Below, piece after piece: positions 1 to 7,260 of a stretch of 60,537 nucleotides of DNA. Position 1 is the stretch's first letter; the number at the start of each line of letters is the position of its first letter. The position numbers and the translations under genes were made by a program. The notes beneath the pieces are model-generated. The model was given only the letters and a program-made list of their open reading frames with translations. It made no database searches and was not told the DNA's origin. The stretch comes from a virus: positions 1 through 60,537 of the IMG/VR virus record IMGVR_UViG_3300022939_000021, one strand, 5' to 3'.

Positions 1-4
1 TCCT

Positions 5-775
5 TTATGTTGGCAATATTAGGTTTTTAAATTCTGTATGCACTTGCTTGTTAAAGTGTCCTTCGCGACGCATACCATAGTTGTGATGTTGTTTTGCCCA
101 TTGACTAAAACTAAACGTATCGAACTTATAGTAATGTTCGTCAAATGCTTTATCTATTAAAATGTTAGGTCTAATTTTAAGTCCTCTGTTCCATTCATGA
201 ACGTTATTATGCATAAAGTATTTGATGTTATTTGATTCACAAAAGTTCTTTACAAGCATTATATAACCAAACCATTTTTCGTGTTCTAGGTCTTCGTCCC
301 AAAGAAACTGAGCACAAAACATTTGTGCATCGTCACCAAAATTACAAACTAGTTCACCGTTGCCGTCTTTCATCCATTTAGTAGTATTCGGGTTAACAAA
401 GTTGGTTCCAAACATTTCAATTTCAGTTGATAGCATACCAAGTGGAGGCCATGCTCCAATCTTTTTTAAATTTTTAATTTCTTCTTTTGCTGTAATTTCT
501 AATCTGTTAATACCACTCCAACCTACTATAACAAATACTTTAGAAAGATCTTGTCCTTCCTGTTGAAGTTTCATTAAATCTAATACAGTTGTACGTGCAA
601 TCCATTCATTAGGCGCACCAGGCAATGCACTGTTCATATTATTTGCAATACCTAGATCATCTGTAATTTGCATTGGATAAGCATGGTATTTGTTTTCTTC
701 GCTAACGTTAGCATCACCTAAAATTTCCATTCCGTGTGTAAAACTATCACCACAAGCATAAACTAAATCAAACAT
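5..775 (-). CDS. SGNH/GDSL hydrolase-like protein
   Basis: The 256-residue product begins with a hydrolase block I, GDSFTHG at residues 9-15, whose Ser11 would be the nucleophile. A GAPNE segment near residue 54 and a C-terminal REGHFNKQVH segment with His240 fit blocks III and V of the SGNH fold. No signal peptide or membrane segment is visible, so it probably acts in the cytoplasm or is carried in the virion. Proteins of this fold in phages with glycan islands are often esterases or acyltransferases acting on sugars; the substrate here cannot be read from the sequence. The block with the usual GxND is not clear, so activity is uncertain. It lies 4 bases downstream of the oxygenase gene and probably shares its message. 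Confidence 0.6.
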   Translation of the reverse strand: MFDLVYACGDSFTHGMEILGDANVSEENKYHAYPMQITDDLGIANNMNSALPGAPNEWIARTTVLDLMKLQQEGQDLSKVFVIVGWSGINRLEITAKEEIKNLKKIGAWPPLGMLSTEIEMFGTNFVNPNTTKWMKDGNGELVCNFGDDAQMFCAQFLWDEDLEHEKWFGYIMLVKNFCESNNIKYFMHNNVHEWNRGLKIRPNILIDKAFDEHYYKFDTFSFSQWAKQHHNYGMRREGHFNKQVHTEFKNLILPT

Positions 776-779
776 TTTT

Positions 780-1304
780 TCACCTATAATTAAACGTTAT
801 TACAAACCTATATCCAGGCTGTCTTGGACTGCTACTGCTATGATATTGTAGTCCGTTAAATGTAATTAGCGTATTTTCTTGTGGCTTAACAGTGTTTTGA
901 ACTGTGTAGTTTTTAGCCGTTGTAGGGTAAAACTCGTTGTAAAACACAGTTGGAGCATCGCTATTGTTTACGTAAAATAAACTAGTTGTATGTTCAGTTT
1001 CAAAGTCAACGTGCGGAGAATGATATTCATTTTCTTTTTGTCCTGAATAAAATATAAATCCTACACGACAACGTATAAGTTGCTTATTATTTAAATGTTC
1101 TAAAATAGGATTTAACAAATATGCTAGACTTGGATTTTCTAATTTATTATCGTCAAACACAGTTGTACTAAACCCATATTCCATATTTCCGCTTCCGTAA
1201 GCAACGTTATGATTAAACGTCCACGGAATAAGATTGCTAGTTAAATTTTGTTGTAGCAATAACAGATCTGTTTTTTCTAGTACGTTTTCCTTAATATCAA
1301 TCAT
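780..1304 (-). CDS. 2OG-Fe(II) oxygenase-like protein
   Basis: This 174-residue protein carries the iron and 2-oxoglutarate ligand pattern of the jelly-roll dioxygenase superfamily: HVD at residues 98-100, a distal His155 in QYHSSSS, and Arg166 in GYRFVITF. Family members hydroxylate proteins, nucleic acids or small molecules using Fe(II), O2 and 2-oxoglutarate. The start overlaps the end of the primase gene by 8 bases, so it is likely translationally coupled to primase. The substrate is unknown. It is one of four such proteins in the window, which are not obviously close paralogues of each other. Confidence 0.75.
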   Translation of the reverse strand: MIDIKENVLEKTDLLLLQQNLTSNLIPWTFNHNVAYGSGNMEYGFSTTVFDDNKLENPSLAYLLNPILEHLNNKQLIRCRVGFIFYSGQKENEYHSPHVDFETEHTTSLFYVNNSDAPTVFYNEFYPTTAKNYTVQNTVKPQENTLITFNGLQYHSSSSPRQPGYRFVITFNYR

Positions 1305-2301
1305 TGAAATATGTCTTTGCTACTACTTCTATTTTAAGTTTATTTGTTTCAATACTGTTTATAATTTGTTTTAGTGTATATATTCTACCATACTTTCTAA
1401 CAGCATCATTAACATCTTTTATGTCTTTATCCCACGGCGGAAAACTAACACACCAACCATAGTGCAATGCACTTTCTACAAGATCCTGTCCTGCTTTATC
1501 TCTATCAGGAACAACAACTACTTGCCGTTGTAAACTGTTAATTAACATTGCTTGTTGATCGCTGATGTCATTACGTAGTACAGCAACACCGTCAATTGAA
1601 ATAGCATCAATTGGTCCTTCAACAACAAAACAATAACGTCTATAATAGTTTTGTCTATCTAAATTAAAAACATACCCCGGTTGGCTATCTGTAATATATT
1701 TGGGGGAGCCGTCTCCTATCTTTCGAGCAGTGTATCCGACTATGTCCCCTTGATAATAGAATGGTATAATCAGCCTTGACTTATATGAACCCTCTGGAGT
1801 CCACATAAAATCATAATCATCTACCATCAGGCCTCTGCCTAAAATATATTCAACGGCTCCTATGAATTCTGATTCTAAGTCTTCAGGTTTAACATCATCT
1901 CGTCTTAACCTGTCTGCTATTAGACTAGCCCCTGACGCAAGTTTCTTAGTTTCAAATGTTGGTGTAATAATTACGTGTTCATCATTTGAATTCTCTTTTA
2001 ATTTTAAAGCCTCAAGACTGATTCTTGTAATCTCAGAATCTGGCATACCTAACCATCCTAATAGTTTACGCATCTTATAAGATATGTTTCTACCAGGAAC
2101 ATAACTGGTTGTATACCCGCAGTTAAAGCAATGATAACTTATAGTACCATCACCATTAAACATCATACCACCACGCTTACGCTTGTCTGCACCTTCGCCA
2201 TTGTGTATACAGCAAGGTGCATCAAAAGAAATCCACCCACTAGGAGTTTGTTTTCTTTTCGAAGGTAATGCGGCGGTGACACTAGATTGAATCGAATTCA
2301 T
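1297..2301 (-). CDS. 61: DNA primase (T4 gp61-like)
   Basis: The 334-residue protein has an N-terminal zinc-binding module (Cys30/Cys31, His33, Cys58, Cys61) followed by a Toprim core with the acidic motif VVEGPIDAISI around residue 228 and the DxD motif VPDRDKAG near residues 266-268. This order is that of T4 gp61, which makes RNA primers for lagging-strand synthesis together with the gp41 helicase. Length matches T4 gp61 (342 residues). A sigma70 promoter lies immediately upstream, and its predicted start point falls at or next to the ATG. The gp41 helicase partner is not in the window. Confidence 0.93.
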   Translation of the reverse strand: MNSIQSSVTAALPSKRKQTPSGWISFDAPCCIHNGEGADKRKRGGMMFNGDGTISYHCFNCGYTTSYVPGRNISYKMRKLLGWLGMPDSEITRISLEALKLKENSNDEHVIITPTFETKKLASGASLIADRLRRDDVKPEDLESEFIGAVEYILGRGLMVDDYDFMWTPEGSYKSRLIIPFYYQGDIVGYTARKIGDGSPKYITDSQPGYVFNLDRQNYYRRYCFVVEGPIDAISIDGVAVLRNDISDQQAMLINSLQRQVVVVPDRDKAGQDLVESALHYGWCVSFPPWDKDIKDVNDAVRKYGRIYTLKQIINSIETNKLKIEVVAKTYFND

Positions 2302-2307
2302 ACTAGT

Positions 2308-2336
2308 ATTTTACGATCTTACGAGGACTTTGTCAA
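2308..2336 (-). promoter_or_regulatory. sigma70-type promoter for primase
   Basis: On the minus strand TTGACA (2336-2331), a 17-bp spacer and TAAAAT (2313-2308) form a near-consensus promoter. It overlaps the 3' end of the upstream structural gene. The predicted transcription start, about 7 bases after the -10 box, coincides with the primase ATG at 2301. Confidence 0.7.
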
Positions 2337-3117
2337 GTGTTCCGGTGTTCGAAATGGAAGGAATATGTTTAATTCTTAGCCAACTATATACTCCATTTAC
2401 ATTTATATAATTGGTTTCTGTAGAATTAGATAGTGCTACACTTTTAACTTCAACCCAATCTGTTCCATTACTAGGTTGTACATCAAGTGTTGCTTCAACG
2501 TATAAAGTTCCGTCATATCCAGTAGTTTCATATTGGATAGTATGCAATGGGTTTGCTCTTTTAAATCTTGCATTTGCATCAATATGACTGCTTGTGTATG
2601 TTGTTATATTTGTATCATAATCTGTAATACCACTAAACGTTGTAATACTATCGCTTTCAGTGTGCGTAGTAAAGCAGTTGTCTACAATAGCAATTCTACC
2701 ACAAGCATCATGATATGTGTTCGTATATGTAGGTTTCTGAACATTATTTACTGTACGTTTGATAGAAAATCTATAAGTTTGTGATACTAGATCAACAGTA
2801 TCGCTTTCGCTTAAATCTATTGTAATTACACCTTTAGTAGAACGTGTACTTCCGTCATCGACAACAGTCATCGACTTATTTAAAAACGTTGATCCTGTTT
2901 CCTTGTCTAGCAACATAAATGTGAATGTGTTTCCTGAACTAATGTCAATAGGTTTTTGGTCTTGATTTTTGACCGTAAATTTAAGGGTATTTGACACCCC
3001 CTTAAACACTTTTAAATCGCTTTGATACATAGGTGCATATCCTTGTTCTACTCCGGAGTCCAAATCACTGTAAATGGTACTACCGGTTTCATAAATATAT
3101 ATTGGTACTTTGAGCAT
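2311..3117 (-). CDS. putative virion structural (tail/baseplate) protein
   Basis: The 268-residue product is rich in Thr, Ser, Asp and beta-strand-like alternation and has no catalytic motif. The N-terminal half (residues about 35-120) resembles the BppU-type beta domains that open many phage baseplate and fibre proteins, a similarity I infer from pattern only. The C-terminal half, rich in short strands, could be a second beta sandwich. A perfect T4-type late promoter TATAAATA lies about 20 bases upstream, which supports a structural role even though the gene sits among replication genes. The ATG at 3117 was chosen because the two closer upstream ATGs are out of frame. Confidence 0.55.
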   Translation of the reverse strand: MLKVPIYIYETGSTIYSDLDSGVEQGYAPMYQSDLKVFKGVSNTLKFTVKNQDQKPIDISSGNTFTFMLLDKETGSTFLNKSMTVVDDGSTRSTKGVITIDLSESDTVDLVSQTYRFSIKRTVNNVQKPTYTNTYHDACGRIAIVDNCFTTHTESDSITTFSGITDYDTNITTYTSSHIDANARFKRANPLHTIQYETTGYDGTLYVEATLDVQPSNGTDWVEVKSVALSNSTETNYINVNGVYSWLRIKHIPSISNTGTLDKVLVRS

Positions 3118-3137
3118 ATCATTGTGTCATCCTACTT

Positions 3138-3146
3138 GTATTTATA
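3138..3146 (-). promoter_or_regulatory. late promoter TATAAATAC
   Basis: The reverse strand reads TATAAATAC, identical to the T4 late promoter consensus, about 20 bases before the ATG of the structural gene at 3117. It lies between that gene and the divergent gene that starts at 3156. Confidence 0.7.
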
Positions 3147-3155
3147 TGAAAGACT

Positions 3156-3527
3156 ATGGCAATTAGAAACGAAGAATTAGAACAATCAATACCGTTTATT
3201 AGCGGTATCAAACACGCAAACAACGAGTACGTTGGGATCATTATTAATCAAGATCACAGCGTCACAAGTATTTACGATCTTGCGAATTGCACTGACGAAG
3301 AAAAAACATTAATCTTACAGTGCGGTGAAGTATGGTGGTGGGAATCAAACAGAAAACTTCCTATTAACATTTTCCTTAAAAGAGAAATGCAGTTGTTCAA
3401 ACACATGATTAAAAGTTTCAATACAAAAGATGTTGAGATACTTTTTGGTCCTGTTGTTAGATTACACGATATTGCACAAAAACGTGTTAAACGCAAAAGC
3501 ATTCAACTAGTTCGTAAATTAAAGTAA
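3156..3527 (+). CDS. hypothetical protein, 123 residues
   Basis: I do not recognise this protein. It is a compact 123-residue product with a tryptophan run (VWWWES, residues about 59-64) and a basic C-terminus (KRVKRKSIQLVRKLK), which could contact nucleic acid. It is the only plus-strand gene in the first 12 kb, divergent from the structural gene at 3117 and converging with the DksA-like gene, whose stop codon is directly adjacent. Its own promoter is not obvious; only a weak purine stretch (GAAAG) precedes the ATG. Confidence 0.7.
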   Translation: MAIRNEELEQSIPFISGIKHANNEYVGIIINQDHSVTSIYDLANCTDEEKTLILQCGEVWWWESNRKLPINIFLKREMQLFKHMIKSFNTKDVEILFGPVVRLHDIAQKRVKRKSIQLVRKLK

Positions 3528-3785
3528 TTAGTTAAACTTTTCGTGTAGGTTAGCACAGTCTACACACAGTTCCACTCCCGGTACTACTTTTCTTCTTGCT
3601 TCAGGAATTTCATTTCCACACTCAATACATTCTTCTAAACTTGGTTTAGATTGCTTTTCACTCATCATATCTCTATGCTTTCGTAATGCGGCTTCGTTTT
3701 CAAATAGTGCGGCAACTTGTGCTACTTCTGCCTCTTCTTCGTTATTGTATTCAAAAATAAAATGTTCTTCGTTGTTATTATTCAT
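3528..3785 (-). CDS. DksA/TraR-type zinc-finger protein
   Basis: The 85-residue protein is acidic at its N-terminus and ends in a four-cysteine zinc finger (CIECGNEIPEARR, then LCVDCANLHE), the signature of the DksA/TraR family. Family members enter the secondary channel of RNA polymerase and modulate initiation; the short TraR forms found on plasmids and phages mimic DksA plus ppGpp. The coiled-coil finger is much shortened here, as in TraR (73 residues). A role in tuning host RNA polymerase is inference. The start codon lies inside the last codons of the polymerase III alpha-like gene, with an 8-base overlap. Confidence 0.8.
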   Translation of the reverse strand: MNNNNEEHFIFEYNNEEEAEVAQVAALFENEAALRKHRDMMSEKQSKPSLEECIECGNEIPEARRKVVPGVELCVDCANLHEKFN

Positions 3786-4347
3786 ATAGTTCTTCGCAAA
3801 TTAAATTCATATGTACCACAATCGCATGAGCATATGCTACTGCGTGTGCTTTTTTAAAATAATAGGATCCGTCTTCAGGTTTCGTCCAAACGTTCTTCAT
3901 CACCGTATCCCACGGTTGTCCAAGCAAACTCCTCTTCGCGGGACGTATAATCGCTAGTACCGCCGCCAGTTGCTCTATGCTCGTTGGTTTCATTTCTTTT
4001 AGAATGTCGCTGTGTTCTGCGACGTGAAATAAGTTGTTGCTGAAGTCTGGCTCGGTAAGTAATTCCCATAACGGTTCCTTTTGTAATAGTGTATTTAAAT
4101 GATTTTCGTCTTTTACTTTCTCATAGATATGAACATTTAACATATCTATTTTAAAATATCCTCTTTCGTCTGCTTCTTTGTGATCGATAGTACAGATATC
4201 TGTAAAAGGATTGACAGGTGCATTATGAAAATAAATTCCTGTGTTGTGCTTTTTAAGAGTTCCTTTTTCTATTCGCGAGGCCTTAATGTGCTTGAAATTT
4301 TCTAGCACTTTTTCACGATCAAAAAAATCTAAATCAACATCAGGCAA
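3778..4347 (-). CDS. condensed DNA polymerase III alpha-like protein
   Basis: The 189-residue protein matches pieces of the bacterial DnaE palm and flanks in the same order. MPDVDLDFFDR (1-11) corresponds to the MPDFDVDF motif that carries two catalytic aspartates in E. coli alpha. KHNTGIYF (33-40) fits the KHAGGVVI region. YFKIDML (64-70) fits KFDFLGL, which holds the third aspartate. LFHVAEHSDILKEMKPTS (106-123) and LAAVLAIIRP (127-136) fit FQLESRGMKDLIKRLQPD and MIALVALFRP. YFKKAHAVAYA (163-173) fits FNKSHSAAYA. PHP, helix-hairpin-helix and OB domains and most of the fingers are missing; E. coli alpha is 1160 residues. Polymerase activity seems unlikely, and the role is unknown. It sits with gp62 and a zinc-finger gene, with overlaps on both sides. 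Confidence 0.7.
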   Translation of the reverse strand: MPDVDLDFFDREKVLENFKHIKASRIEKGTLKKHNTGIYFHNAPVNPFTDICTIDHKEADERGYFKIDMLNVHIYEKVKDENHLNTLLQKEPLWELLTEPDFSNNLFHVAEHSDILKEMKPTSIEQLAAVLAIIRPAKRSLLGQPWDTVMKNVWTKPEDGSYYFKKAHAVAYAHAIVVHMNLICEELYE

Positions 4348-5023
4348 TGTTTGCTTCCTTTATTATTTCTTTTACTAGTTTAACATCATCTTTGTTATTT
4401 GTAAAGTGTTTTTTCCAATATATAATATCTAAAACAGGTTCAATAATATTCAAGTGTTCGTCGTTAAAACTTTCTAAAAGTTGAACACCTTCTGCAGAAT
4501 TTAATAACATCCATGGACTAATACGACCATATCTAATATCATTAACTGCTCTATTATGATTTACATATTTGAAATAATCGTTATATGGTGCTTGGTTTTT
4601 ATCTCCCCAATCCATCATAGTTTCTAACGAACGTTTAACTGCACCCTCTACAGGTTCTACTTTGATCATCTCAAATAGATATGTGTCATACAATTCATCA
4701 CGACACCAATGATCTAATTTAACTCCGCTTTTAATTACAAAGTCAATAAATTTCTCTGGGTATATACAACTTACGTTTGTCACAAAACTACCAAATTTAA
4801 CAAACGCATTATAGTAAGAACTTTTACAAAATTCTTCGTATGTTTTAGGTTTACTCTTTTGTACAGTTTGATAGAACTTATTAAATGTTAAAAAGCCAAC
4901 TTGTACACGCTTTTCATCTTTTTGCAAATGTCGTCTCTTTGGTTCGCACAAGTGAGCAACAAGGGTCTTTTCTTTTTGAAACCCTTTGCCACAATGTACA
5001 CACTCAAAGTCACGTTTATTCAT
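4340..5023 (-). CDS. zinc-finger protein of unknown function
   Basis: The 227-residue product has an N-terminal C2H2-like finger (CVHCGKGF, then a distal His and Cys in LVAHLCEPKRRH) followed by a mostly helical body of about 190 residues. The ATG at 5023 was chosen over an in-frame ATG 69 bases upstream because it gives an 8-base overlap with the preceding gene, as at neighbouring junctions, and starts directly before the finger. Its position between a clamp-loader-like gene and a polymerase-like gene suggests a DNA replication or transcription role, but no known family is recognised. Confidence 0.7.
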   Translation of the reverse strand: MNKRDFECVHCGKGFQKEKTLVAHLCEPKRRHLQKDEKRVQVGFLTFNKFYQTVQKSKPKTYEEFCKSSYYNAFVKFGSFVTNVSCIYPEKFIDFVIKSGVKLDHWCRDELYDTYLFEMIKVEPVEGAVKRSLETMMDWGDKNQAPYNDYFKYVNHNRAVNDIRYGRISPWMLLNSAEGVQLLESFNDEHLNIIEPVLDIIYWKKHFTNNKDDVKLVKEIIKEANIA

Positions 5024-5465
5024 TTGGATCACGTTCTTCCATATATTCTTTTTGTTCGCTTTTTGACATAATAGTTGATAAGGCTGTTGCATCGTCTACC
5101 TTCATATTAGGATTTTTATCTAGTACGTATTGTTCAAATTTATTCTTTGCTTGTTTCTTTGGAGCCGCAACATACTGATGGAAAAAGTTTTCATAAGCAC
5201 CACACATTGCCATTAGTTTCCATAGCAGTCCTTTGTGATTTTTGCTTAATGTCCAATGATGCTTATTGACAAATTCGTTTGTCATTTCTAAATAATGTTC
5301 TTGGAAAAACTGATCGCCTTTTACATTGCTTACATAACGCATTGCAATAAACGGTGCAAATAACTTTTTATCGTCATCACTAAGTTTATTATACCAGTCT
5401 TTGTCTCTACGATCAACTGCTCGTAGCATTGCTTTTAAATCAAGAAACTTTTTCTTTTCAGCCAT
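5016..5465 (-). CDS. 62: clamp-loader small subunit (gp62-like), tentative
   Basis: The 149-residue helical protein resembles the short gp62 of marine T4-like phages in length and pattern: an N-terminal helix (KKKFLDLKAMLRAVDRRD), a FAPFIAMRYVSNV segment and an NKHHWTLSKNHKGLLWKLM segment. In T4, gp62 joins four gp44 ATPases to load the gp45 clamp on DNA. Identity with T4 gp62 itself (187 residues) is too weak to see by eye. gp44 and gp45 are not in the window, so operon context cannot confirm the call. The start overlaps the upstream oxygenase gene by 8 bases. Confidence 0.55.
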   Translation of the reverse strand: MAEKKKFLDLKAMLRAVDRRDKDWYNKLSDDDKKLFAPFIAMRYVSNVKGDQFFQEHYLEMTNEFVNKHHWTLSKNHKGLLWKLMAMCGAYENFFHQYVAAPKKQAKNKFEQYVLDKNPNMKVDDATALSTIMSKSEQKEYMEERDPNE

Positions 5466-6054
5466 GCTTTACTCCTACAATATTCATACTCATTACAATT
5501 CTATTTTCACTTACAGTGTTTTCCTGTACTCTATGTGATAACCAAGCAGGAAATAATAATATATCGTTAGTATTACATTTTACTTCCTGCCAGAAGTCTT
5601 GTCTACTGAAATCTGCATGACTTCTTGGCATATATGTCCAACTTGAATGCAATGGATTTCTAAATTCAATATTTCCACTGTTTTGGGGTTTTTCTAAGTA
5701 GATACTTGCCGCCATATGTGCAGGACTATGATCGTGTTCAATTACGTATCCACCTTTATTAGTTATATTTGTCCAACTGTTCATTACTTCTAACGGAATA
5801 TCTTGCATATCCCATTCTTTCCAAACTGATTCTACAACTGGTTGAAGCCATACCATAAAGTCGTGTAGTTCTTCCCACATATGTGGATCTTGGTCGTTAT
5901 GATTAGCGTTTGTTTTTCCACCACCACGCATACTACCTGCATCTGATGGCATAAGCATTGTTTGTTTAGTAGCACGAACAACCGCAGATGAGAAATCTCC
6001 TGGATAAGTTGCTTTCCATACTAGCGTTGGTGTTGTGCTAATTGGTTGAATCAT
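5458..6054 (-). CDS. 2OG-Fe(II) oxygenase (putative prolyl hydroxylase-like)
   Basis: The 198-residue protein has the dioxygenase ligand set: EHDHSPAH around residue 107 (HxD/H pair), a distal His in LSHRVQ near residue 174, and Arg in SENRIVMSMN near residue 184. The layout, with MNSWTNITNKGG just before the first His, fits the phage and bacterial 2OG family often annotated from TIGR02466. The substrate is not known. It overlaps the 77-residue gene upstream by 17 bases and gp62 downstream by 8, so it belongs to the same operon. Confidence 0.8.
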   Translation of the reverse strand: MIQPISTTPTLVWKATYPGDFSSAVVRATKQTMLMPSDAGSMRGGGKTNANHNDQDPHMWEELHDFMVWLQPVVESVWKEWDMQDIPLEVMNSWTNITNKGGYVIEHDHSPAHMAASIYLEKPQNSGNIEFRNPLHSSWTYMPRSHADFSRQDFWQEVKCNTNDILLFPAWLSHRVQENTVSENRIVMSMNIVGVKHG

Positions 6055-6271
6055 TTTCTTTACTCAAATCATAAACTGTTTTAATTTGTTTGAACATTTT
6101 TTGCAATGTTCTATTACCTTCGTTTGCCATTTCTTGCATTTCAATAAATTCGTAATTATCAATATGCCATTCAGGACAATGTGGTTCGCAAACAAGTACA
6201 CGAGTCCCGGTATCAGTGTCACGTTCATAAACAGTTTCACCACCATCCGGAGACTCGTATATCTTGACCAT
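6038..6271 (-). CDS. hypothetical protein, 77 residues
   Basis: I do not recognise this small acidic protein. It has an N-terminal beta-like part with a Cys-x3-Cys pair (VCEPHCPEW) and a helical C-terminus (residues about 43-77). A Cys-Cys/His cluster could bind a metal, but that is speculation. It is 1 base downstream of the queuosine transporter gene and overlaps the following oxygenase gene, so it is cotranscribed with both. Confidence 0.65.
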   Translation of the reverse strand: MVKIYESPDGGETVYERDTDTGTRVLVCEPHCPEWHIDNYEFIEMQEMANEGNRTLQKMFKQIKTVYDLSKENDSTN

Positions 6272-6272
6272 A

Positions 6273-6893
6273 TTATCCTTGTTCTTTATCTGCTAACTTG
6301 CCCTTAAGGTAGTTAAGTAGAACACCGTATGCTGGTAAGAAAATAATCAAACCAACTACAATTTTAAGAACAACTTGTGAGCCTGCAATTTCAACCCAAT
6401 GTGTTGCCATATATTCATCAGCACTGTTATTAAATGCAACAGCGAAGAATGTATACGTGTCAATTACGTTAGCAACAATAGTTGATAATGCCGGTGCCGC
6501 CCACCATGCTTTTGTATATGCTTCTCTGATATATTGAAAAACATAAACGTCTAAAAATGTACCAATAGCATAAGCAGTTGCTGATGCAAAGCCAATACGT
6601 AGTGCTACACTTTCAGGTGCACCTTCAGCAAGTACTACTGCAATAGATCCAATAATGGCTAAAGGATATGCCGCCGCAATAGTTGCTCGTGCAATTGATT
6701 TACCTAACAATCTAACTGTTAAGTCAGTTGCTAAGATTACTAACGGGAACGTAAATGCCGCCCAAGTTAGTTTAACGCCTGCGATCTCAACTGGAATGTT
6801 GACTAGGGCGTTTGAGATTGTGATAACAACAACATGAAGAAATGCTAATTTCAACATCATTGCTTTATCAACGTCTTTAAAAAGTCCAAACAT
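6273..6893 (-). CDS. queuosine precursor transporter (YhhQ/QPTR family)
   Basis: The 206-residue integral membrane protein has about six hydrophobic helices and the family motifs FPLVILATDLTVRLLG (residues about 49-64), AIGTFLDVYVFQ, WWAAPALSTIVANVIDTYTF and HWVEIA followed by FLPAYGVLLNYL. E. coli YhhQ imports the 7-deazaguanine precursors preQ0 and preQ1 for queuosine in tRNA; viral 7-deazaguanines are also used as DNA modifications that resist restriction. Length matches YhhQ (221). No other queuosine-pathway or transglycosylase gene is in the window, so the end use here is unknown. A cupin gene lies directly upstream. Confidence 0.85.
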   Translation of the reverse strand: MFGLFKDVDKAMMLKLAFLHVVVITISNALVNIPVEIAGVKLTWAAFTFPLVILATDLTVRLLGKSIARATIAAAYPLAIIGSIAVVLAEGAPESVALRIGFASATAYAIGTFLDVYVFQYIREAYTKAWWAAPALSTIVANVIDTYTFFAVAFNNSADEYMATHWVEIAGSQVVLKIVVGLIIFLPAYGVLLNYLKGKLADKEQG

Positions 6894-6894
6894 A

Positions 6895-7260
6895 TTACTT
6901 CTTTCCTTTTACTATGGAGCCGACTGTTCGACGAACAATATCGTCATGATTAAATTCTGCCCAGTATAGTTCAAAAGCGACTCCATCTTCCAAACCTTCA
7001 AACTGGTGAATTTTGCCGGGTTTCACTTGCGTGAACTCCCCTGGACCAAGTATAGTTTCATCAACTAATCCATCTTGGTCATCCTGCCAAACACGGACAA
7101 TCATCTTGCCCGATTCAACAAAGAATCCGTTCCATTTATATTTGTGTTCATGTTCTGAACATTTATACCCTGCCTTATATTCAATGCGATGAAACTCTAG
7201 TACACCATTTGCATGAATAAGTTCTGTTTGTCCCCATATCTTACCTGCCTTCATAGTCAT
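6895..7260 (-). CDS. cupin-domain protein
   Basis: The 121-residue protein is a single cupin barrel with motif 1 around CSEHEHKYKWNGFFVESGK (residues about 34-52) and motif 2 LGPGEFTQVKPGKIHQFE (about 71-88). The histidines HxH and the second-motif His would bind a divalent metal. Sequence gives no substrate; the phage context suggests a sugar isomerase-like or dioxygenase-like role. It overlaps the upstream gene by 1 base and is followed one base later by the transporter. Confidence 0.75.
   Translation of the reverse strand: MTMKAGKIWGQTELIHANGVLEFHRIEYKAGYKCSEHEHKYKWNGFFVESGKMIVRVWQDDQDGLVDETILGPGEFTQVKPGKIHQFEGLEDGVAFELYWAEFNHDDIVRRTVGSIVKGKK

Noticed and set aside
4340-5092. ATG at 5092 as start of the zinc-finger gene
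   Set aside because: It would overlap the gp62-like gene by 77 bases and add residues with no clear structure; the ATG at 5023 gives the common 8-base overlap.
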